Positions 57,865 to 64,000 of a stretch of DNA of 64,000 bases are shown here, piece after piece (within the stretch, counting starts at the first letter, position 1; the number at the start of each line of letters is the position of its first letter). The stretch comes from an uncultured Dysosmobacter sp. (GTDB taxonomy: Bacteria; Bacillota; Clostridia; Oscillospirales; Oscillospiraceae): positions 62,001 through 126,000 of the forward strand of contig CAKTOO010000002.1 in the NCBI GenBank assembly GCA_934590165.1. The letters are read 5' to 3'. The notes under the pieces are model-generated. The model ran no database searches. It saw only the letters and a list, made by a program, of their open reading frames with translations, and was not told the origin of the DNA. The translations under genes and the position numbers were made by a program.

Positions 57865-59025
57865 TTATGTATAGGGTCGCTCCACATTCACCACGGCGTA
57901 ATAGTTGCCGTCCAGGGCACGGACGGCGGCTTCGATCTTCTCCCGCACCTCCGCGTCCGTCAGCCGGAATTTAAAGGGCACCACCGCGTCGAAGATGACA
58001 TTGGTGTGGGTGGGGCCCGCCACCATGCGGAAATCATGGATGCTGATTTCGTCATCGATGCAATGGACCAGAGCCGCCACCCGCTGCCGGGTCTCCTCCG
58101 TGATGCCGTCATCGGTGACGATGGGGTCCATGTGGATGACCGCCGCACAGCCCAGCTTTTCCCGCAGCTCTTTTTCCACGTTGTCGATCTCATCATGGAG
58201 CTCCAGCACGTTTTCCGAGGCGGAGACCTCCGCGTGGACAGAGATCATCACCCGACCGGGACCGTAGTCGTGGACGATGAGGTCGTGGATACCCAGAATG
58301 CTCTTGTGGGCCATAACGATGTCCCGGATCTGGGTGACAAACTCCCGGGTGGGCGGCGTGCCCAGCAGAGGGTCCAGGGTATCCTTGGCGGCGTTGAAGC
58401 CGGACCAGAGGATAAAGGCAGCCACCAGGATGCCGCACCAGCCGTCGATCATGAGGCCGGTGAAATGGCCCACCAACGTGGCGATAAGCACCGCCAGCGT
58501 GGCGGCGCTGTCACTGAGGGAGTCCATGGAGGTGGCCTCCATGGCGGAGGAATTCAGCTTCCTGCCCAGCCGCCGGTTATAGGAGAACATATACAGCTTC
58601 ACGGCAATGGACACGCACAAAATGGCAATGACCACCGGACTGGAGTCCACAGGCTCCGGGTGCAGGATCTTTTGCAGGGAGGATTTGGCCAGCTCCAGGC
58701 CCATGAGCAGAATGAGCATGGACACCGCCAGGCCGGACAAGTATTCAATGCGGCCATGGCCGAAGGGATGCTCGGAGTCCGGCTTCTGGCCCGCCATCTG
58801 GAAGCCCAGCAGCGTCACAAAGGAGGAACCGGCGTCAGAGAGGTTATTGAAGGCGTCAGCGGTAATGGCGATGGAGCCGGCCAGAGTGCCGGCGAAAAAT
58901 TTGCCGATGAACAGCAGAACATTGAAACCAACGCCCACGGCGCCGCAGAGGATACCGTAGGCCTTCCGCACCGCCTGTTCATCGCTGCTTTGTTTGATGA
59001 ACAGCCTTGCCAGCAGGGATATCAC
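57865..59025 (-). CDS. Cation diffusion facilitator family transporter
   Basis: 386 residues. CDF efflux pump with the metal sites in ITADAFNNLSDAGSS (HxxxD-like DxxxD) and EATSMDSLSDSAATL, and SEHPFGHGRIEYLSG; about six helices (about 25-220) and a cytoplasmic C-terminal domain (about 225-300), followed by a C-terminal extension with IDDEISIHDFRMV. It exports divalent metals such as zinc, iron or manganese in exchange for protons. The start is GTG 59025, seven bases after the NhaC stop; the ribosome-binding site is weak, so translation is probably coupled. Confidence 0.93.
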   Translation of the reverse strand: MISLLARLFIKQSSDEQAVRKAYGILCGAVGVGFNVLLFIGKFFAGTLAGSIAITADAFNNLSDAGSSFVTLLGFQMAGQKPDSEHPFGHGRIEYLSGLAVSMLILLMGLELAKSSLQKILHPEPVDSSPVVIAILCVSIAVKLYMFSYNRRLGRKLNSSAMEATSMDSLSDSAATLAVLIATLVGHFTGLMIDGWCGILVAAFILWSGFNAAKDTLDPLLGTPPTREFVTQIRDIVMAHKSILGIHDLIVHDYGPGRVMISVHAEVSASENVLELHDEIDNVEKELREKLGCAAVIHMDPIVTDDGITEETRQRVAALVHCIDDEISIHDFRMVAGPTHTNVIFDAVVPFKFRLTDAEVREKIEAAVRALDGNYYAVVNVERPYT

Positions 59026-59031
59026 GATCGA

Positions 59032-60366
59032 TCAAGTCCTTTCCGTTTTTCCCAGCAGGTTCTGGCCCGCCCGGTAAAAGCGCTTGGTAAAGGAATAGCA
59101 CAGAGGGATCATATACAGCAAAACACACCAGGGAATCGCCTCCGTTCCCACGTCCAGCATGGACAGCGGCACCGTGATGGCAATGCTCCAGGGCACCAGC
59201 CCCGCGATGGTGACACCGGAATTGGCGATGTCCATGGCCAGTTCCGTCCGGGAGGCGCCCCGGGCCTCATAGCTGTCGGCCAGCAGCTGGGCGTCGATCA
59301 TGACCATGACCGCTTGGTTACAGAATACGGACACCACCGCCGTGCTCACCAGCACCGCGGCGGGAAACAAGCCCACCCGGCGGGACAGCCGCTCCACCCA
59401 GTCTTTGGCGGGGCCCAGCGCGTCGATTCCCTCCAGAATACCGGCGTACAGGCTGGTGATGAACACCACCGCGCCGGAGGTCGCCATGGACACCAGACCC
59501 CCGCCGGAGAGAATGCCAGCCAGCTCCGCCTGCCGGGGCACATACCCCAGGATAGCCGTCCGCAGCGCCTCCGCCACAGGCAGCCCCTGGAGCGCCACCG
59601 TCAGTGCGAAGGCCATGGCAGCGCTGGCGGCCATGGCCCACTTCACCGGGACCCTGGCAAGGGGCAGCACCAGCATCAATACCGCCGGCAGCAGCACTGT
59701 CCAGTGGAGGTCAAAGTTTTCCCGCAGGGCGGACAGCACGGCACTGTCCATCCGCTGGATGGGATTCAGCCGGGACAGCACGCCGAACACCAGTACGGTC
59801 AAAAGCGTGGGCAGCATGGCTGTCTTCAGCATCTCCCGGACGTTTTTGTAAAGCTCTGTCCCCGTGCAGGCCGCCACCAGCGTGGCGCAGGAGGACATAG
59901 GGGAACAGCGGTCCCCGAAGTAGGCGCCGGACAAAATGGCGCCGGCGGTGACGGCCAGGTCCACGCCGCCGGACCGGGCCAGGGTGATGAGCACCACGCC
60001 GGCGGTGCCGGTGACGCCATAGCAGGTGCCCAGGGCAAAGGACAGCACCGCTGACAGCAAAAACGCCACCAAAAGGAAGCTGGCGGGCCGAAGGCCTTCC
60101 AACCCGTAGTACAGGAAAAAGGAGATGGTGCCGGAGGCACGCCACAGGGCGGTCACCATGCCGATGAGCAAAAACACCGGCACCACGATCAGGGAGTCCC
60201 GGCCCTGATGCCAGGCCATAGCGGCCAGCTGCCGGGGCGTGAAACCCTTTTTCAGTCCCAGAAGGGAGAACAGTGCCAGCCCCAGCAGCAGCGCCCAAAT
60301 AAGACTGCGGCCCAGGATCAGGCAAGCCATCACTCCCGCCAAAAACACACCAAAGCAAAGAAGCAT
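59032..60366 (-). CDS. nhaC: NhaC-family Na+/H+ antiporter
   Basis: 444 residues with about eleven membrane helices. Family features include GTCYGVTGTAGVVL, GAILSGAYFGDRCSPMSSCATLVAACTGTEL and SVFCNQAVMVMIDAQL. It exchanges sodium or a small organic cation for protons or malate-type counter-ions; the exact substrates vary within the family. The start ATG is placed right after the stop of the zinc-ribbon gene (TAAATG), so it is translationally coupled. Confidence 0.9.
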   Translation of the reverse strand: MLLCFGVFLAGVMACLILGRSLIWALLLGLALFSLLGLKKGFTPRQLAAMAWHQGRDSLIVVPVFLLIGMVTALWRASGTISFFLYYGLEGLRPASFLLVAFLLSAVLSFALGTCYGVTGTAGVVLITLARSGGVDLAVTAGAILSGAYFGDRCSPMSSCATLVAACTGTELYKNVREMLKTAMLPTLLTVLVFGVLSRLNPIQRMDSAVLSALRENFDLHWTVLLPAVLMLVLPLARVPVKWAMAASAAMAFALTVALQGLPVAEALRTAILGYVPRQAELAGILSGGGLVSMATSGAVVFITSLYAGILEGIDALGPAKDWVERLSRRVGLFPAAVLVSTAVVSVFCNQAVMVMIDAQLLADSYEARGASRTELAMDIANSGVTIAGLVPWSIAITVPLSMLDVGTEAIPWCVLLYMIPLCYSFTKRFYRAGQNLLGKTERT

Positions 60367-60981
60367 TTACACGCCCTTCCCCGGGATGACCAGCTTCATG
60401 TGGCAGCAAAGGTCATCCAGGTCCCGGTCCGTGGCGGCGGGGATGCGCAGCTTGGCGCCGCAGTCCCGGCACACCAGGTCCACGGAACTGCGGCGGATCT
60501 CCATGCCGTAGCGGCTGCTGCCGCAGGCGCAGGTGATGCCGTGGTCCCGGGCGGCAATATCCTTCAGTTCCGAGAGGACCTCGTACATGATGACATTGTC
60601 CACGAAGGTCTCCGGACCCTCGCTCTCCTTTTGCTGCTTTTCCTTTTCCGCCAGGATGGCCAGCTCCCGCAGATTTTTCTCCACGATGCCCTCCGGTCCC
60701 ACAAAGCAGCAAAACTGCTTTGTCTTGGCACAGCCCAAAGCCGTGGCGCCCGTAAGCATCCGCTCCGGCGGAACAACGGCCTCGTGGGTCTCCCCACAGA
60801 TGCCGCAGGGTACATAGACATGATATTTCGCGCCGTCAAAGGTCACCCGCAGGGCGGATTTGCCGCACTCGCACTCCACTTCCGCGTTGGACGCCTCCAG
60901 GGCAAACACAGAGCGGGCAGCCAGGACAGTCTTGCCGCACTCCGGGCAGAGATAGCCGAAGGAACGCATCTCCTCGCTCAT
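60367..60981 (-). CDS. Zinc-ribbon protein of unknown function
   Basis: 204 residues with three zinc-binding pairs: YLCPECGKTVLAA with ECECGKS, VPCGICGETH, and ITCACGSSRY with LVCRDCGAKL. The rest is helical (about 95-150). No membrane segment. ATG 60981 has GAGGTG six bases upstream. It heads the operon with NhaC and the CDF transporter, so a regulatory or metal-handling role is possible, but nothing in the sequence proves it. Related proteins are seen in other Oscillospiraceae. Confidence 0.7.
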   Translation of the reverse strand: MSEEMRSFGYLCPECGKTVLAARSVFALEASNAEVECECGKSALRVTFDGAKYHVYVPCGICGETHEAVVPPERMLTGATALGCAKTKQFCCFVGPEGIVEKNLRELAILAEKEKQQKESEGPETFVDNVIMYEVLSELKDIAARDHGITCACGSSRYGMEIRRSSVDLVCRDCGAKLRIPAATDRDLDDLCCHMKLVIPGKGV

Positions 60982-61162
60982 GAAACACACCTCTTTCATA
61001 TAGATACGAATTTTTCCATTAGTTTTGGATTATACCACGGCAAATTGTGGTTGTACAGCGGTTTTCCTCCCTTTCCGCAGCACGATTTTTTGTCCCGCCG
61101 TCCTGTCATAGTTTTCCCGCCTTTGGGGCAACCTACGGAAAATCCCTTTGTGAGGTGGCAAT

Positions 61163-62179
61163 ATGAATTTGAAACGCGTGGGCCGCCGGACCGTGGCCCT
61201 GTCCGTTCCCCCCTCCGTCCGCTCCTGCGCCTGCATCGGCGGGAAATTTGAAGGGCAGGGCCCCCTTGGCAGCTGCTTTGACGAACTGGGCGAGGACTCC
61301 TTTTTCGGAGAGGCAACCTGGGAAAAGGCGGAGTCCGCCATGCAGAAACGGGCCCTGAGCCGTGCCCTGGACAAGGCGGGCCTCAAGGCCGGGGACCTGG
61401 ACTATATCCTGGCGGGAGACCTTCTGAACCAATGCGTGGGCTCCGCCTTCGGCCTGCGGGACTTCGGCATTCCCTTCTACGGGCTGTACGGTGCCTGCTC
61501 CACCATGGGGGAATCCCTGGCCCTGGCGTCACTGCTCATTGACGGCGGCTTTGCCCGCCGGGCGGCAGCCATGACCTCCTCCCACTTCTGCACCGCTGAG
61601 CGGCAGTACCGCATGCCGGTACCCTACGGCAGCCAGCGGACCCCCACCGCCCAGTGGACGGCCACCGCCGCCGGCTGCACCATTCTGGAGGAGAAGGGCC
61701 AGGGTCCCTACGTGACCCATGTCATCTGCGGCCGCATCGTGGACAAGGGCATCACCGACGCCAACAACATGGGCGCCGCCATGGCTCCTGCCGCCTACGA
61801 CACCCTGTCCGCCTTTTTCCGGGACACGGAGACCGGGCCGAAGGATTACAGCCTCATCCTCACCGGCGACCTGGGGGAGCTGGGGCACGACATCGTGCGT
61901 GACTTTTTTCAGCGGGACGGCGTCGATCTGGGCGACCGCTACCAGGACTGCGGACTGCTGCTGTATGACCGGGAGGCACAGGACATGCACGCCGGCGCTT
62001 CCGGCTGCGGCTGCTCCGCCGCCGTGCTGAACGGCTATGTGCTGCCGGGCCTGCGGGCGGGGAAATGGCGGCGGGTGCTCTTCGCGCCCACCGGAGCCCT
62101 GCTCTCCCCCACCACCTCCTTCCAGGGGGAGTCCGTCCCCGGTATCTGCCACGCCGTCTGTCTCTCCGCCGAGGTCTGA
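61163..62179 (+). CDS. spoVAD: Stage V sporulation protein AD
   Basis: 338 residues, thiolase-like fold; binds and helps import dipicolinic acid into the forespore. Typical parts are YILAGDLLNQCVGSAFGLRDFGIPFYGLYGACSTMGESL, HFCTAERQYRMPVPYGSQRTPTAQWTATAAGC and GITDANNMGAAMAPAA. The usual spoVAC and spoVAEB neighbours are not next to it here. The ATG has GAGGTGG upstream. A terminator follows at about 62.3 kb. Confidence 0.94.
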   Translation: MNLKRVGRRTVALSVPPSVRSCACIGGKFEGQGPLGSCFDELGEDSFFGEATWEKAESAMQKRALSRALDKAGLKAGDLDYILAGDLLNQCVGSAFGLRDFGIPFYGLYGACSTMGESLALASLLIDGGFARRAAAMTSSHFCTAERQYRMPVPYGSQRTPTAQWTATAAGCTILEEKGQGPYVTHVICGRIVDKGITDANNMGAAMAPAAYDTLSAFFRDTETGPKDYSLILTGDLGELGHDIVRDFFQRDGVDLGDRYQDCGLLLYDREAQDMHAGASGCGCSAAVLNGYVLPGLRAGKWRRVLFAPTGALLSPTTSFQGESVPGICHAVCLSAEV

Positions 62180-62278
62180 TTGTTCTCCAAAGAAACACAG
62201 GTGTTTGCCGTATGGAAAATGCACAAATGATTTTTTTCCAGTGCTCCTGCTTTTAGAATACTCTCTGAAATCTGACGC

Positions 62279-62335
62279 AAACCCGCACCGTCCGCGTCAA
62301 AAACGTTGACAGTGCGGGTTTTTCAACGGTATAAT
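62279..62335 (+). promoter_or_regulatory. spoVAD terminator overlapping the glnA promoter
   Basis: AAACCCGCAC (62279-62288) pairs with GTGCGGGTTT (62312-62321) before a T-tract, the terminator of spoVAD. Within it lies the glnA -35, TTGACA (62306-62311), 18 bp before TATAAT (62330-62335). Terminator and promoter share the same bases. Confidence 0.75.
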
Positions 62336-62344
62336 TTCCGCAAG

Positions 62345-62389
62345 AGAGAGCAAGGGCGCCCCCTCTGGGGCTATATCCTGCTCTTTTTT
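62345..62389 (+). terminator. Leader terminator of glnA (antitermination target)
   Basis: GAGCA(A)GG at 62348-62355 pairs with CCTGCTC at 62377-62383, enclosing a GCCCC/GGGGC hairpin, followed by six T (62384-62389). It lies 3-50 bases into the glnA transcript and 63 bases before the gene, so expression needs antitermination. Confidence 0.7.
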
Positions 62390-62452
62390 CGTATATCCGA
62401 TTTCTACCACTTTAAATTAATAAATTCAGTCACTGAAAGGAGACTGTACGCC

Positions 62453-63784
62453 ATGGGCAAATACAGCAAGGAAGATATCATCCGCCTAGTGGAAGAGGAA
62501 GATATCCAGTTCATCCGCATGCAGTTCACCGATATTTTTGGGCAGATGAAAAACGTCGCCATCACGGCCTCTCAGGTGGAGCGGGCCGTGAACAACCAGA
62601 TCATGCTGGACGGCAGCTCCATCGAGGGCTTTGTCCGCATTGAGGAATCCGACCAATACCTGTGGCCGGACCTGGACACCTTCGCCATTCTCCCCTGGCG
62701 GCCCCAGTACGGCAAGGTAGCCCGCCTCATCTGCGATGTCCACAACCCCGACGGCACCCCCTTCGTAGGCGACCCCCGGGGCGTGCTGAAGCAGGTGATC
62801 CAGCGGGCGGAGCGTCTGGGCTACACCTTCAATGTAGGCCCGGAGTTGGAGTTTTTCCTGTTCCAGACAGACGAGGACGGCAACCCCACCACCAAGACCT
62901 CCGACCAGGCCGGCTATTTTGACCTGGGCCCCCTGGACCACGGCGAGAGCACCCGCCGGGAGATCTGCCTGTGTCTGGAGGATATGGGCTTTGAGATCGA
63001 GGCCAGCCACCACGAGGTAGCCGCCGGTCAACATGAGATCGACTTCAAGTACGCCGACGCCCTGGCCGCCGCCGACAACATCATGACCTTCAAGCTGGCG
63101 GTGAAGACTCTGGCCCAGAAAAACGGTCTCCACGCCACCTTCATGCCGAAGCCCGTTTACGGCGAGGCCGGCAGCGGGATGCATGTGAACATGTCCTTGT
63201 TTAAGGATGGAAAAAACGTCTTTTTCGATGACGCCGACCCCCGGAAGCTCTCTCCCCTGGCCTATCAGTTCATCGCCGGCCTGCTGGCCCATGTCCAGGG
63301 CTTCTGCGCCGTCACCAATCCCCTGGTCAACTCTTACAAGCGCCTGGTCCCCGGCTACGAGGCGCCCTGCTACCTGGCCTGGTCCACCGGCAACCGCTCC
63401 GCACTGGTCCGCATCCCCACGCCCCGGGACCAAGCCACCCGTGTGGAACTGCGCAGCCCCGACCCCTCCTGCAACCCCTACCTGGCGCTGGCCGCCTGCC
63501 TGGCCGCCGGCCTGGATGGCATCGAAAAGGGTCTGACGCCGCCGGATGAGATCGTGGAAAACCTCAACGAGATGTCCCCCGCCGCTTTGAAGGCCCAGGG
63601 CATCGCCGAGCTGCCCGGCACACTGGAGGCCGCCATCCACGCCCTGGAGGCGGACAGTGTCATCACCGACGCCCTGGGTCCCCATGTCACCGCCCAGTAC
63701 GTCACCGGCAAGCTGCGGGAATGGGAGGAGTACCGGACCCAGGTCTCCCAGTGGGAGCTGCGGAAATATCTGGTAGCATACTGA
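62453..63784 (+). CDS. glnA: Glutamine synthetase, type I
   Basis: 443 residues, makes glutamine from glutamate, ammonia and ATP. Metal- and substrate-binding blocks: FTDIFGQMKNVAI, DGSSIEGFVRIEESD, GPELEFFLF, ASHHEVAAGQHEIDF, MPKPVYGEAGSGMHVNMSL, NSYKRLVPGYEAPCYLAWS, ELRSPDPSCNPYLALAA. The length of about 443 fits the GSI-alpha group of Gram-positives, which lacks the adenylylation tyrosine region. ATG 62453 with AAGGAG; the longer frame crosses the leader terminator. A partial ANTAR-type regulator gene follows 39 bases later. Confidence 0.97.
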   Translation: MGKYSKEDIIRLVEEEDIQFIRMQFTDIFGQMKNVAITASQVERAVNNQIMLDGSSIEGFVRIEESDQYLWPDLDTFAILPWRPQYGKVARLICDVHNPDGTPFVGDPRGVLKQVIQRAERLGYTFNVGPELEFFLFQTDEDGNPTTKTSDQAGYFDLGPLDHGESTRREICLCLEDMGFEIEASHHEVAAGQHEIDFKYADALAAADNIMTFKLAVKTLAQKNGLHATFMPKPVYGEAGSGMHVNMSLFKDGKNVFFDDADPRKLSPLAYQFIAGLLAHVQGFCAVTNPLVNSYKRLVPGYEAPCYLAWSTGNRSALVRIPTPRDQATRVELRSPDPSCNPYLALAACLAAGLDGIEKGLTPPDEIVENLNEMSPAALKAQGIAELPGTLEAAIHALEADSVITDALGPHVTAQYVTGKLREWEEYRTQVSQWELRKYLVAY

Positions 63785-63823
63785 TCTGCAAGTTTTTGAA
63801 ACCAAGTGATGAGAGGTGATTCC

Positions 63824-64000
63824 ATGGACAGGATCGTGGTGGCTTTTGCCAACGAGGAGGCGCAGCGCCGCATTCTGCGTCTGTTGGAATCCAACGGCTT
63901 TTCACCTGCCGGCTGCTGCTTTTCCGGTGCCGAGACCATCCGGCTTGTCCGCAAAATGGGCAGCGGCGTGGTGGTGTGCGGCTTCAAGCTGCGGGACATG
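63824..64000 (+). CDS. ANTAR-type response regulator (3'-truncated by window)
   Basis: First 59 residues only, cut by the window end. The start MDRIVVAFANEEAQRRILRLLESNGFSPAGCC looks like the pseudo-receiver domain of NasT/NitR-like antiterminators, with a shortened acidic pocket; the ANTAR RNA-binding part would lie outside. Its position right after glnA, plus the terminator in the glnA leader, suggests that it binds that leader RNA and prevents termination when nitrogen is short, as described for clostridial NitR. ATG 63824 has GAGAGGTGA upstream. Confidence 0.65.
   Translation, partial: MDRIVVAFANEEAQRRILRLLESNGFSPAGCCFSGAETIRLVRKMGSGVVVCGFKLRDM

Noticed and set aside
58006..60054. 682-codon plus-strand open frame
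   Set aside because: Antisense to the CDF and NhaC genes; shadow.
1..64000. CRISPR arrays, tRNA or rRNA genes
   Set aside because: No regularly spaced repeats and no cloverleaf with GGTTCGA-type T-arm were found by reading; a covariance scan was not possible.

Overview
The window looks like a chromosomal segment of a GC-rich, anaerobic, endospore-forming Clostridia, probably in the Oscillospiraceae/Ruminococcaceae range. This is inferred from spoIIE and spoVAD, a Megasphaera-type short flavodoxin, an A-type flavoprotein, the rimP-nusA-ylxR-ylxQ-infB-rbfA-nrnA-truB-ribF order and GC-rich coding sequence. The species cannot be named from sequence alone.

Region 1 (1-11.7 kb) looks like a metal- or iron-responsive redox island. 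It holds the end of an ABC exporter-fold transporter, a DUF3793 protein and an extracytoplasmic flavin electron-transfer cluster: an S-layer protein with two FMN-binding domains, a ferric-reductase-like membrane protein with an FMN-binding domain, the flavinyltransferase ApbE, a NusG-domain-II protein and a Gx/Hpre_diP_synt_I membrane protein. A divergently placed flavodoxin follows. Several promoters here share one layout, a -35 box, 17 bp, TATTTT, then a GTTAG-N6-CTAAC palindrome, which suggests one regulon. Region 2 (11.7-13 kb) is a scar of an older mobile element: a YolD-like gene, the tail of a Y-family polymerase joined to the head of a thioester surface protein, and a short orphan C-terminus. 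Region 3 (13-16.8 kb) is a sugar-acid catabolic locus (KdgT-type permease, split UxaA-type dehydratase, DapA-like aldolase) in two units that both carry a TTCCG-N5-CGGAA operator typical of IclR-family sites.

Region 4 (16.9-29.6 kb) holds an SGNH hydrolase, a nucleotidyltransferase, a Zur-ZnuC-ZnuB-like metal operon with a Fur-type box over its promoter, and the translation operon rimP to ribF. A palindrome-rich insertion has duplicated the last 47 bp of infB.

Region 5 (29.65-48.94 kb) is an integrative mobilizable element. Its ends can be placed closely because it splits the two 14-bp arms of the terminator that lay between ribF and a convergent gene. It carries a large serine recombinase, relaxase, MobC, a RepA-like ATPase, a sigma factor and, as AT-richer cargo, a five-gene cassette: an XRE regulator, a CoiA-like zinc-finger protein, a macro-domain/coiled-coil/degenerate P-loop protein, a possible ADP-ribosyltransferase-fold protein and a 1753-residue DEAH helicase with a DUF1998/MZB-type end resembling Druantia DruE. 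This cassette is the best candidate for an undescribed (anti-phage?) system.

Region 6 (48.95-64 kb) returns to the host: a small membrane protein, spoIIE, a tRNA-dihydrouridine synthase with an ECF sigma/anti-sigma pair, a QueT transporter with a structured (probably preQ1-responsive) leader, a GGDEF protein, an A-type flavoprotein, a zinc-ribbon/NhaC/CDF operon, spoVAD, and glnA behind a leader terminator with an ANTAR-type regulator just downstream, cut by the window end.
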